A stretch of 64,000 bases of DNA from Ruegeria sp. HKCCSA071 (GTDB lineage: Bacteria; Pseudomonadota; Alphaproteobacteria; Rhodobacterales; Rhodobacteraceae). Positions within the stretch are counted from its first letter, which is position 1; each line of letters opens with the position of its first letter. The stretch lies in contig NZ_JAEDOX010000001.1 of the NCBI RefSeq assembly GCF_017872555.1, positions 620,001-684,000 on the forward strand. Direction: 5' to 3'. The notes below the pieces were generated by a model. The model saw only the letters and a list, made by a program, of their open reading frames with translations. It ran no database searches and was not told the origin of the DNA. Positions 29,630 through 37,555 of the stretch are shown piece after piece. The position numbers and the translations under genes were made by a program.

Positions 29630-30193
29630 TCAGCGTTTCATCAGAAATGTTTCGACAGAGCGGGATTTCTGACCGTCTATGAAGCGAGAGAATGACAGGT
29701 TCAGCCCGTCCTCGGCCAATGTTCGATCGAACTGCTGCAGTTCATATCCGCCGTCCACGTCGATGAACAACGAAAACACCGTCAGCGTTTCGTCTTCTAT
29801 ACGCCCCCAGACAAAGGGTTCACCTTTCATCGGATCCAGCGGAACCTCATGACCAAACACGTTGCGCTTCATCGCGGCTGAAAACACATCCGGGCGGTCC
29901 GAGGGCACGAAGTCGATGGAAAACTGCTGTTCTTTTACCCGCCCGTCCAGCTTATAGGTCGTGGTTTGCCAGCTGACGTTGAACCCGTTCTTGGTTTCGA
30001 AAATAGAAACGCTCATATCCCGCGGGGTTGAGGTTCCGTCCGCATCCACGACATTTGCCGAACCCACATAATCCCCCAGGAACGGAGTTATGTCTGCGGC
30101 ACGCGCAGGTGCGCCCAGAACAGACAGCCACAAAGCACAGACAGCAAATAACACGATCGCTTTTTCAAGCGTAATGCGATGGAAATTTGACAT
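29630..30193 (-). CDS. Secreted protein of unknown function
   Basis: 187 aa. A signal peptide is clear: basic MSNFHR then a hydrophobic core ending APARA-AD near residue 35. The rest is beta-rich with repeated Asp/Gly turns (FLGDYVGSANVVDADG; GRIEDETLTVFSLFIDVDGGY), as in small lipocalin-like or DUF-type periplasmic proteins. The start at 30193 has GGAGG at the right distance. No family recognised. Convergent to sspB and divergent from fumC. Confidence 0.75.
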   Translation of the reverse strand: MSNFHRITLEKAIVLFAVCALWLSVLGAPARAADITPFLGDYVGSANVVDADGTSTPRDMSVSIFETKNGFNVSWQTTTYKLDGRVKEQQFSIDFVPSDRPDVFSAAMKRNVFGHEVPLDPMKGEPFVWGRIEDETLTVFSLFIDVDGGYELQQFDRTLAEDGLNLSFSRFIDGQKSRSVETFLMKR

Positions 30194-30399
30194 CTTGTCC
30201 TCCAAGGCAGCTACGAACCTATTGTAGCTGAGAGGGGGCCGCGCACAATGGCACATTCCCCGACGATTACGATTAAAGTGACGCACCCCACGCCTATACC
30301 TTTGACGCCCTTGGGTTTAAGGTGCGCGCAACTGGCCGATTGCGTCACGGCTTGGCTGCGGCTAAACGGCATACAACAGCATACCAGACGGAGTGACAG

Positions 30400-31794
30400 A
30401 TGTCTCAGACCCGCACCGAATCCGACAGCTTTGGCCCGCTCGAGGTTCCTGCCGACAAGTATTGGGGCGCGCAAACGCAGCGTTCGATCATGAACTTCCC
30501 GATCGGTTGGGAAAAACAACCCATTGCCATTGTGCGTGCGCTGGGCGTGATCAAGCAAGCCTGCGCGATGGAAAACAAAGCGACCGGCAAGCTGGATACC
30601 AGGATTGCCGACGCCATCATTCAGGCCGCGGGTGAGGTGATCGAAGGCAAGTTCGACGACAACTTTCCGCTGGTCGTATGGCAGACGGGTTCGGGCACGC
30701 AGTCGAACATGAACTCGAACGAGGTCATCGCGAACCGCGCCATCGAAATTCTGGGCGGTGTCATCGGTTCAAAAGACCCCGTGCATCCGAACGATCATTG
30801 CAACATGGGTCAGTCGTCGAATGACACCTTTCCAACTGCGATGCACATCGCCACGGCGATGAGTGTTCGTGACGTCCTTCTGCCCGGGCTGGAAAAGCTG
30901 GCCTCTGGTCTTGAGCAGAAGGCCGATGAGTTCAAGGGCATCATCAAGATCGGTCGGACTCATACGCAGGATGCAACACCTCTGACACTGGGGCAGGAAT
31001 TCAGCGGTTATGCCCACCAGATCCGTCAGGGGATTGCACGCGTTCACGCAGCGCTGCCCGGTATTTATGAGCTGGCGCAGGGTGGCACCGCCGTAGGCAC
31101 CGGCCTGAACACCCAAAACGGTTGGGGCGAAGCTGTGGCGGGCCATATGGCGCAGATCACCGGCCTGCCCTTCGTGACCGCGCCGAACAAGTTCGAAGCG
31201 CTGGCCGCCCATGACGCCATGGTCTTTATGTCAGGGGCTTTGGCGACAATCGCGGGCAGCTGCTATAAGATCGCAAACGACATCCGTTTCCTGGGCTCTG
31301 GCCCGCGTTCGGGGCTTGGCGAATTGATCCTGCCCGAGAACGAGCCCGGCTCGTCCATCATGCCCGGCAAGGTGAACCCGACCCAGGCCGAGGCGCTGAC
31401 ACAGGTTGCTGCGCATGTGATGGGCAACAACGCCGCGATGAATTTTGCAGGCAGTCAGGGCCATTTCGAGCTGAACGTCTATAACCCGATGATGTCCTAC
31501 AACCTGTTGCAATCCATTCAGTTGCTGGGCGACGCTGCCGACAGCTTTACCGAGCGGATGTTGCTGGGCATCAAGGCCAATGAACCGCGCATCGACAAGC
31601 TGATGAAGGAATCGCTGATGCTCGTGACGGCGCTGGCCCCGACCATCGGCTATGACAACGCCACCACGGTCGCCAAGACCGCGCATAAGAACGGCACAAC
31701 CCTCAAGGAAGAAGCCATCGCGCTGGGGTTTGTGGACGAGGCAACCTTTGATGCCGTTGTGCGCCCCGAACAGATGATCGGCCCGAAAGACTGA
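30400..31794 (+). CDS. fumC: Class II fumarate hydratase FumC
   Basis: Iron-free fumarase of the TCA cycle, interconverting fumarate and malate. 464 aa. Signature [15 protein letters not shown] near residue 318 and the first active-site region [14 protein letters not shown] near 96 are both present, with [13 protein letters not shown] and VGTGLNT. GGAG precedes the start. Its stop overlaps the next start by one base (TGATG), so a short downstream gene is coupled. Confidence 0.97.
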   Translation: MSQTRTESDSFGPLEVPADKYWGAQTQRSIMNFPIGWEKQPIAIVRALGVIKQACAMENKATGKLDTRIADAIIQAAGEVIEGKFDDNFPLVVWQTGSGTQSNMNSNEVIANRAIEILGGVIGSKDPVHPNDHCNMGQSSNDTFPTAMHIATAMSVRDVLLPGLEKLASGLEQKADEFKGIIKIGRTHTQDATPLTLGQEFSGYAHQIRQGIARVHAALPGIYELAQGGTAVGTGLNTQNGWGEAVAGHMAQITGLPFVTAPNKFEALAAHDAMVFMSGALATIAGSCYKIANDIRFLGSGPRSGLGELILPENEPGSSIMPGKVNPTQAEALTQVAAHVMGNNAAMNFAGSQGHFELNVYNPMMSYNLLQSIQLLGDAADSFTERMLLGIKANEPRIDKLMKESLMLVTALAPTIGYDNATTVAKTAHKNGTTLKEEAIALGFVDEATFDAVVRPEQMIGPKD

Positions 31795-31970
31795 TGGGCA
31801 AGCCGGTCAACCTGAACCGGTATCGAAAAGAAAAGGCGCGGGCCGAAAAGAAGGCCCGCGCAGATCAGAATGCCGTCGCCTTTGGGCGCACCAAGTCCGA
31901 GAAAGCAATCGTCAGGCTTCAGCAGGGCAATCAGAAGCGTGACCTTGACAATCACGAGCTGGATGAATGA
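31794..31970 (+). CDS. DUF4169 small basic protein
   Basis: 58-aa protein, start [20 protein letters not shown], rich in Lys and Arg and probably a long helix. This beginning is the signature of DUF4169, common in Rhodobacterales. It is coupled to fumC by a TGATG overlap and to the RHH gene by an ATGA overlap. Function unknown; its basic nature and tight pairing with a ribbon-helix-helix protein suggest a small nucleic-acid-binding module (inference). Confidence 0.85.
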   Translation: MGKPVNLNRYRKEKARAEKKARADQNAVAFGRTKSEKAIVRLQQGNQKRDLDNHELDE

Positions 31971-32188
31971 GCGGTCGACCGGTAAAACGTTCATTGACCC
32001 TCAAGGGACACCGGACATCAGTCTCGCTTGAAGACGAATTCTGGCGGGCATTTCGCGATATTGCGAAAGAAAAAGATCAGCCAATCAATGCACTGGCCGC
32101 GCAAATTGATGTTGACCGCGACCCGGAAACCGGATTGGCCTCGGCTATTCGCGTGTTTATTCTGAACTGGTACCGAGACAAGGTTTAA
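31967..32188 (+). CDS. Ribbon-helix-helix protein
   Basis: 73 aa. The sequence KRSLTLKGHRTSVSLEDEFWRAFRDIAKEK has the strand-helix pattern of an RHH DNA-binding domain (family RHH_4), followed by a second helix (PINALAAQID) and a third (LASAIRVFILNWY). It overlaps the DUF4169 gene by four bases. Likely a dimeric transcription regulator; its target is unknown. Confidence 0.82.
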   Translation: MSGRPVKRSLTLKGHRTSVSLEDEFWRAFRDIAKEKDQPINALAAQIDVDRDPETGLASAIRVFILNWYRDKV

Positions 32189-32247
32189 TACTTGTCAGAT
32201 CTTGGTCGTTGGGTGTAACGTCCCCAAGGAACAAAAGGGGTACATTA

Positions 32248-32850
32248 ATGGGTAACACGATATCTGGACCTGACGGTCAACCTCGGTGTTCCTGGTGCCA
32301 GGCAGCGCCGGAATTCTTTGACTATCATGACAACGAATGGGGGTTTCCGGTCTCGGATGATCAGCGATTGTTCGAAAAACTGTGCCTGGAAAGTTTTCAA
32401 TCGGGTCTTAGCTGGCGCACGATCCTGAACAAGCGCGAGAAATTCCGAGAAGCGTTTTACGGATTTGATTTCAACAAGATGGCTGAGTTCTCTGAAGCCG
32501 ATGTTGAACGTCTGCTGCAAAATGATGGGATCATTCGCCACCGGGGCAAGATCGAGGCGGTGATCAACAACGCCCGCCGCGCGCAGGATCTGGTGGCGTC
32601 AGAAGGATCGCTGGCAGCCTATGTCTGGCGGTATGAGGCGGAAACCCCGCCGCCCCCGCAATCGGCATCCACATCGCCCGAGTCGGTGGCTATGTCGAAG
32701 GACCTCAAGAAACGGGGCTGGAAGTTTGTTGGCCCCACGACGGTGTTTGCGTTCATGCAGGCCATGGGGCTGGTCAATGACCATGCCGAAGGCTGTATCA
32801 GCAGAAAAAAAGCGGCACAGTTGCGCCGCTCTTTCACGAAACCTGTCTGA
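32248..32850 (+). CDS. tag: DNA-3-methyladenine glycosylase I
   Basis: Removes 3-methyladenine from alkylated DNA. 200 aa. Family stretches: CSWCQAAPEFFDYHDNEWG with the zinc-site Cys, LCLESFQSGLSWRTILNKRE, and the C-terminal KFVGPTTVFAFMQAMGLVNDH with the terminal zinc ligands. The start was moved 39 bases into the open frame to the ATG that has AAGGGG upstream. It converges on the aldolase gene, with three bases between the stops. Confidence 0.95.
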   Translation: MGNTISGPDGQPRCSWCQAAPEFFDYHDNEWGFPVSDDQRLFEKLCLESFQSGLSWRTILNKREKFREAFYGFDFNKMAEFSEADVERLLQNDGIIRHRGKIEAVINNARRAQDLVASEGSLAAYVWRYEAETPPPPQSASTSPESVAMSKDLKKRGWKFVGPTTVFAFMQAMGLVNDHAEGCISRKKAAQLRRSFTKPV

Positions 32851-32853
32851 GGA

Positions 32854-33735
32854 TCAGACCGAGGCTTTGAAGATCTTGTCGATATTGCCGCCCAAAGCGG
32901 CGTTGAATTCGGCGTCCGACTGCTGTTTCGAGAGACCTTCGGTCAGTGCGCGCGAGAAAGACGCGATCATTTTGCCGTTCTGTTCCAACAGGTTGCAGGC
33001 CTCTTCGGTCGAATACCCGCCTGACAGCGCGACAACGCGCAGAACACGCGGATGGTCGGCCAGTTCGTCATACAGGTTTGCCTGTGTCGGGATCGTCAGC
33101 TTCAGCATGACCTCTTGCCCTTCGGCCAGCTGGTCCAGGTTCTTCAGGATTTCAGCTTTCAGAATGTCCTCGGCCTCGGCCTTGGTTTCTGAATGAATGT
33201 TGACCTCCGGCTCGACGATTGGAACCATTCCGGCGTCAGTCACTTCACGGGCGACGTCGAATTGCTGGGCGACCACGGCCGCGATGCCGTCGGCATTGGC
33301 CTCGTGGATGACCGAACGTTCCTTGGTGCCGAATACGCCTTCTGCCTTAGCCAGCGTGTCGGCCAGACCGGGGATCGGCTTCATCAACTGAACGCCGTTG
33401 GCCTGATCCTCAAGGCCCTTGTCGATTTTCAGGAATGGCACGATGCCTTTGACTGACCAGAGGTAATCAGCGACCTTGCGGCCCTCGATCTCTTCACCAA
33501 GGGTGCGTTCGAACAGGATCGCACCGATGACTTTGTCTTTGGTGAAGTCATTTGCCAGAATGATCCGCGCGCGCATCTTTTGAATTTCGCCGAACATCTC
33601 AGCGTCCGAGCTGTAGGTCGACGCGTCAACGCCGTACAACGCTAGAGCTTTCGGGGTCGAGCCGCCGCTTTGATCCAATGCCGCGATAAAGCCTGCGCCG
33701 TTGATCATCTGCGCGCGCTGTTCTGCTTTGGCCAT
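32854..33735 (-). CDS. Class I fructose-bisphosphate aldolase
   Basis: 293-aa Schiff-base aldolase. Seen: AALDQSGGSTPKALALYG at the N-terminus, the catalytic-lysine region GIVPFLKIDKGL, VPIVEPEVNI and the VLRVVALSGGYSTEEAC phosphate-binding loop near the end. Cleaves fructose-1,6-bisphosphate without metal. The start MAKAEQRAQM (33735) was chosen because the upstream in-frame ATG overlaps the P450 gene and lacks family residues. Confidence 0.9.
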   Translation of the reverse strand: MAKAEQRAQMINGAGFIAALDQSGGSTPKALALYGVDASTYSSDAEMFGEIQKMRARIILANDFTKDKVIGAILFERTLGEEIEGRKVADYLWSVKGIVPFLKIDKGLEDQANGVQLMKPIPGLADTLAKAEGVFGTKERSVIHEANADGIAAVVAQQFDVAREVTDAGMVPIVEPEVNIHSETKAEAEDILKAEILKNLDQLAEGQEVMLKLTIPTQANLYDELADHPRVLRVVALSGGYSTEEACNLLEQNGKMIASFSRALTEGLSKQQSDAEFNAALGGNIDKIFKASV

Positions 33736-33808
33736 AATGTTTTCCCGTTCAATGATGATTCCGATGTCTTCCCCCGCATACATCACAGTCAGGACCGATG
33801 GTAGTTTG

Positions 33809-35158
33809 TTAGCGCTCAACCAGCCGCAACCATATGCCATCCCTGGATCGAACGGTCAGATGGGCCACCGGAACCGGCGTTTTGCCGCTGATTGTTTCGA
33901 ATTTGAAATTTCGCACCAGCATCGACAGGATCAGCGGCCCTTCGACCATGGCAAACCCGGCCCCGGTACAGACGCGGGGACCTGCGGAAAATGGAATATA
34001 TGCCTCGCGCTGGCATGTTTTGCCGTTTTCACTGTTCCAGCGGGTCGGGTCAAAGCCGTCGGGATTGTCCCATAACCGTTCGTGACGGTGCAGATGCCAG
34101 GGGCTGATTACGATTTGTGACCTTTTGGGAACGTCTCTGTTTCGAAACTGGTGTGGGCACGTGGCCTCTCGCACCATCATGGGAACTGGTGGGTAAAGGC
34201 GCAGTGCCTCGCGAAACACGTCGCGACTGATCTTGAGTTTGGAAACCGAGGCAAAGGTCGGATCGTCCAGAGCGGCAGCTTCGTCAGCAATCCTTTCCTG
34301 CCATTCGGGAAAAAGCGCCAGCAGATACAATGTCCACGCCAGGGCTGATGCGCTGGTTTCATGGCCTGCCAGAAAGAAGATCGCGACCTGATCAACCATC
34401 TCCTCGGGCCCGAAAAACTGGCCGGTTTCAGGATCAGCGGTTGTCATGATCTTGGTTGCCAGATCATCGGGGGCGGTTCCGGCCTTGATCGCCTCGGCCC
34501 GCTCATGGGTCAGGTCAGTGATCAGGTTACGAATGTCTTCGGCGTTTTTCCGTGTCGTCCGGGAGTGAAACCGAGGCATCCATTTGGGCAGCGGAACGAA
34601 GGCTGCAAGGTTCAGCAGTGGTTGTTCGCGCTGGTAGTTGCGGAACTTTTCAAACACCTTGCTGGCTATGGCGTGGTCGATTGGCACCGAAAACAACGTG
34701 CGAAAAATCACATCCGCAGCGGCGTGGCTTGTTTGTTCTTCGACTTCGATCTGTTTGCCGACATGGGGGCGTAACCGCTCAACGCATGCGTCTGCCGCGG
34801 CCAGCATGGCGGGAAACGTATCTTTCAACCGCCCGCCCTCAAATGCCGGGTCAATGATGCGCCGCTGACGTTTCCACGTCTCTCCATTGGTCAGAAACAC
34901 CGAATTTCCAAGCAAGGGGCGCAGGCCTTCGCTGATCCGGTCCGATTTAGGGAAATCTTCGGGGCGTTTCCTGAGGACGGTGTGAATCAAGTCCGGTTGA
35001 TTGATCAGGAAAGATCGAAAGAAGGGAGTCCTGAATTCGGCCATCCACGCGCGGTAAAGGCGCGCTGGCTGTGCAGACAGCAGATCCTGACGAAACAATT
35101 TCAGATAACGCAGTAGGGAAACCTTGTCTGCGCGCGGCTGGGGCTTGGGCGGGGTCAT
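33809..35158 (-). CDS. Cytochrome P450
   Basis: 449-aa monooxygenase. Conserved parts: I-helix AGHETSASALAW, the E-x-x-R of REALRLYPP, and the heme loop FSAGPRVCTG with the cysteine ligand. Bacterial soluble type, without a membrane anchor. Substrate unknown. It overlaps the upstream alpha/beta hydrolase by four bases (ATGA), so the two proteins are made together. No ferredoxin gene is adjacent. Confidence 0.93.
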   Translation of the reverse strand: MTPPKPQPRADKVSLLRYLKLFRQDLLSAQPARLYRAWMAEFRTPFFRSFLINQPDLIHTVLRKRPEDFPKSDRISEGLRPLLGNSVFLTNGETWKRQRRIIDPAFEGGRLKDTFPAMLAAADACVERLRPHVGKQIEVEEQTSHAAADVIFRTLFSVPIDHAIASKVFEKFRNYQREQPLLNLAAFVPLPKWMPRFHSRTTRKNAEDIRNLITDLTHERAEAIKAGTAPDDLATKIMTTADPETGQFFGPEEMVDQVAIFFLAGHETSASALAWTLYLLALFPEWQERIADEAAALDDPTFASVSKLKISRDVFREALRLYPPVPMMVREATCPHQFRNRDVPKRSQIVISPWHLHRHERLWDNPDGFDPTRWNSENGKTCQREAYIPFSAGPRVCTGAGFAMVEGPLILSMLVRNFKFETISGKTPVPVAHLTVRSRDGIWLRLVER

Positions 35159-36357
35159 GGACGCACCGACGTGTATTTGGACACTGGCGTCTCAATCCGG
35201 CTGCGCGAAGGTGTGCGCCCAAGGAACCGCTGTTTCAGCGTCAAAGGGCCTGCCGTAATTCGGAAATAGTCGTACGGACCCGGCTTATCGAATGCGCAAA
35301 GGTACTGAAAATGCAGCCGGAAAAACCGCCAGCGCAGGGCTTTCCAACGTTCAGGTAACAGGGTTTGGGTAAAGGCCGCCGACAGGACAAGCGGCCAACG
35401 TTTCTCCGGCCCGGCCACCCCTGTAACGGCCACCGGATCACACAGCGCAAATGCGCAGCCATCCCCGGGGGCCGAGACATCGACCCATGTGATGGCTGAA
35501 CTGGAGGACAGGAACTGAAGGTCGGACCGAAGGCCCTGCGCATTTGGCAGAAAGGACACCATAGGCACCACCTGCCCCAGGCTGAGGAACGACAACTCTG
35601 CCCCTTGTTGCGGCACCGCCCTGTCGCGGATCAGGTCGGCCAGAACAGGCACCGCCAGATGCGCGCCCGAACTGTGGCCTACCACCAGAACCTCATCCAC
35701 ACCAGATATCAGCGCGGCTTCAATCGCCTTGCGGAATGCGGCCAGCCTGTCCTTCAGTTTAAGCGGAGTTTCCCCCTTCAGCTGTGCGGAATAGGCATAA
35801 TCATGCATCAGGTAGTAGGCAAACAGCCGGTTGTCGATCTTGCGGAACCACAGCATCAGCGCAACCGCAACGGCGATACCCGGAAACAGGCCCCACCAGC
35901 CGGCCACAACCACAGATGCCCACACGACCGCAAGCGCAACCAGCAACTGAGACACCAACATCGCCACCGGATAGAGCGCCGCAATCACCGGGCCTTTGCG
36001 CAACCGCATGAGGCGCCACAAAGCACCGGTCGAAATGTATATCCACGCCGTGTGCGCCAACTTCGCATAGGTTGCTGGGATCGACGCGGACATGCTGTCG
36101 CGCACGATGTCTGACCAGACCAGTACTTCGATCTCTGTCTCAACAGACGCACCGTCCTGCATTGATGTCACGGACCAGCCGAACAGACCTTTTGCGGACT
36201 TAGGGGCAATCGTGATCTCATATCCTGAAATCCGGGCCTGCGCTTGCGACTCGGTTCGGTAAAGCTCGCGATATCGTCGCGGCGGCATCGGGTCATAACC
36301 GGGGATGTAGAACACCCGGCGTTTGCGCACCTGTGACTGATTTCTCTGACTGCTCAT
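35155..36357 (-). CDS. Membrane-anchored alpha/beta hydrolase-like protein
   Basis: 400 aa. The N-terminus (VFYIPGYDPMPPRRYRELY) resembles the first strand of an alpha/beta hydrolase. Two or three hydrophobic helices cover about 120-175, then the nucleophile elbow GHSSGAHLA (serine near 236). A histidine near the C-terminus would complete the triad but cannot be placed with certainty. Function unknown; the ATGA overlap with the P450 points to a joint pathway, probably lipid or ester modification (inference). Confidence 0.72.
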   Translation of the reverse strand: MSSQRNQSQVRKRRVFYIPGYDPMPPRRYRELYRTESQAQARISGYEITIAPKSAKGLFGWSVTSMQDGASVETEIEVLVWSDIVRDSMSASIPATYAKLAHTAWIYISTGALWRLMRLRKGPVIAALYPVAMLVSQLLVALAVVWASVVVAGWWGLFPGIAVAVALMLWFRKIDNRLFAYYLMHDYAYSAQLKGETPLKLKDRLAAFRKAIEAALISGVDEVLVVGHSSGAHLAVPVLADLIRDRAVPQQGAELSFLSLGQVVPMVSFLPNAQGLRSDLQFLSSSSAITWVDVSAPGDGCAFALCDPVAVTGVAGPEKRWPLVLSAAFTQTLLPERWKALRWRFFRLHFQYLCAFDKPGPYDYFRITAGPLTLKQRFLGRTPSRSRIETPVSKYTSVRP

Positions 36358-36419
36358 GCCTTTACCTTCTGCCGCGCAGGTTAACGCAGGCTTTAGGTCA
36401 AGGTAAGGGGGTCAGACGC

Positions 36420-37172
36420 TCAGCCGAAATTCGCAAGCGCCGGAAAGGTTTCCAGCAACCACCAACTGAAGCGGGTGAACAGGCCCGTGATCAGCATGAT
36501 GCCCACGAACAGCAGCAGCCCACCCATGACTTTTTCGATCACACCCATATAGGGTTTGATCCGGTTCATCACGGTCATAGAGCGGTTGAGGAACATGGCA
36601 GCCAGCAGAAACGGAATACCCAATCCAGCCGCATAAACACCCAGTAACAGCGTTCCACGCGCCACCGAGGCCTCGGATGCCGCAAGTGACAGGATCGCGC
36701 CAAGTTGGGGGCCTATGCAAGGCGTCCAGCCGAAGGCAAAGGCCAATCCAAGAATATAAGCACCAAAGACCGAACCACCGGAATCACCGGTTTCGATCCG
36801 CGCTTCGCGGTCCAGAAAGGGGATGCGGAAGACGTTCAGGAAATGCAGACCAAAGACAATGACAACGGCACCGGACAGTTTGGCGAAAAGTACCTGATTT
36901 TGCAGCACAAACGCCCCGAAGGCAGATGCAGTGAAACCCAACAGCAGAAAAACTGTCGACAGGCCCAACACAAAGAACAGCGCTGACATGGTTGCCTTGC
37001 GCCGGGCGCGGGCCTCATCCTGCATCTCGTTGATCGTGACACCGCTCATATATGCCAGATAGGGCGGCACGATGGGCAGCACACAAGGCGACAGAAAGCT
37101 GATCAGGCCACCCAGCAGGGCAACAAACATGGCGGGCAGCAGCCCCGCGTCTATGATTTCTATTCCGAACAT
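36420..37172 (-). CDS. ccdA: Cytochrome c biogenesis protein CcdA
   Basis: 250-aa inner-membrane thiol carrier with six helices that passes electrons from cytoplasmic thioredoxin to periplasmic thioredoxin-like proteins. The two redox cysteines lie in the paired motifs: FLSPCVLPIVPPYLAYMSG in helix 1 and GWTPCIGPQLG in helix 4. It serves cytochrome c maturation; ccmE, ccmF and ccmH are about 13 kb away in this window. It is divergent from the tusA-like gene. Confidence 0.93.
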   Translation of the reverse strand: MFGIEIIDAGLLPAMFVALLGGLISFLSPCVLPIVPPYLAYMSGVTINEMQDEARARRKATMSALFFVLGLSTVFLLLGFTASAFGAFVLQNQVLFAKLSGAVVIVFGLHFLNVFRIPFLDREARIETGDSGGSVFGAYILGLAFAFGWTPCIGPQLGAILSLAASEASVARGTLLLGVYAAGLGIPFLLAAMFLNRSMTVMNRIKPYMGVIEKVMGGLLLFVGIMLITGLFTRFSWWLLETFPALANFG

Positions 37173-37278
37173 GTTTTAGCACATAAGTGATGAATGGCGG
37201 TCCGTCACGGGGCCAATGAGTCACATCCTCGTGCTTGGAATCTGGACAATATTACAACTTCGCCCTATCCCGAAAATC

Positions 37279-37512
37279 ATGTCAGAGATTACAGATACGC
37301 TGGATGCGCTGGGCCTTCTGTGCCCCCTGCCCGTCCTCAAGGCCCGCAAACGGCTGAAATCCATGCCGCAAGGCTCTGTGCTGCGTGTATTGGCTGATGA
37401 TCCGGCAGCCATCATCGATGTCCCGCATTTTTGCGCCGAAGCTGGCCACACCTTGCTGTCTCAGGATTTCGACGGCGCACATCAGATCTATCTGATCCGA
37501 AAATCCGACTGA
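37279..37512 (+). CDS. TusA-like sulfur-carrier protein
   Basis: 77-aa protein with the TusA/SirA fold: LDALGLLCPLPVLKARKRL with the persulfide-carrying cysteine in CP-x-P, then VLADDPAAIIDVPHFC. It could carry sulfur for tRNA thiolation (MnmA is encoded 32 kb away), or for molybdopterin or other sulfur transfer. An in-frame ATG 63 bases upstream would add a hydrophobic leader that is not usual for the family, so the inner ATG was preferred, though its ribosome binding site is weak. Confidence 0.78.
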   Translation: MSEITDTLDALGLLCPLPVLKARKRLKSMPQGSVLRVLADDPAAIIDVPHFCAEAGHTLLSQDFDGAHQIYLIRKSD

Positions 37513-37529
37513 CTTAACGACAAAAGAAA

Positions 37530-37549
37530 GGCGGGCAAACCTGCCCGCC
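37530..37549. terminator. Bidirectional terminator between tusA-like gene and rne
   Basis: GGCGGGCA (37530-37537), loop AACC, TGCCCGCC (37542-37549): an 8-bp perfect stem. On the minus strand TTTCTTTTG follows; on the plus strand CTTTCATCATTT. It lies between two convergent stops, so it serves both. Confidence 0.85.
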
Positions 37550-37555
37550 CTTTCA

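Noticed and set aside
37216-37278. Upstream start giving the TusA-like protein a hydrophobic leader
   Set aside because: TusA proteins are cytosolic and start close to the LDALGLLCP motif; no ribosome binding site supports the upstream ATG.
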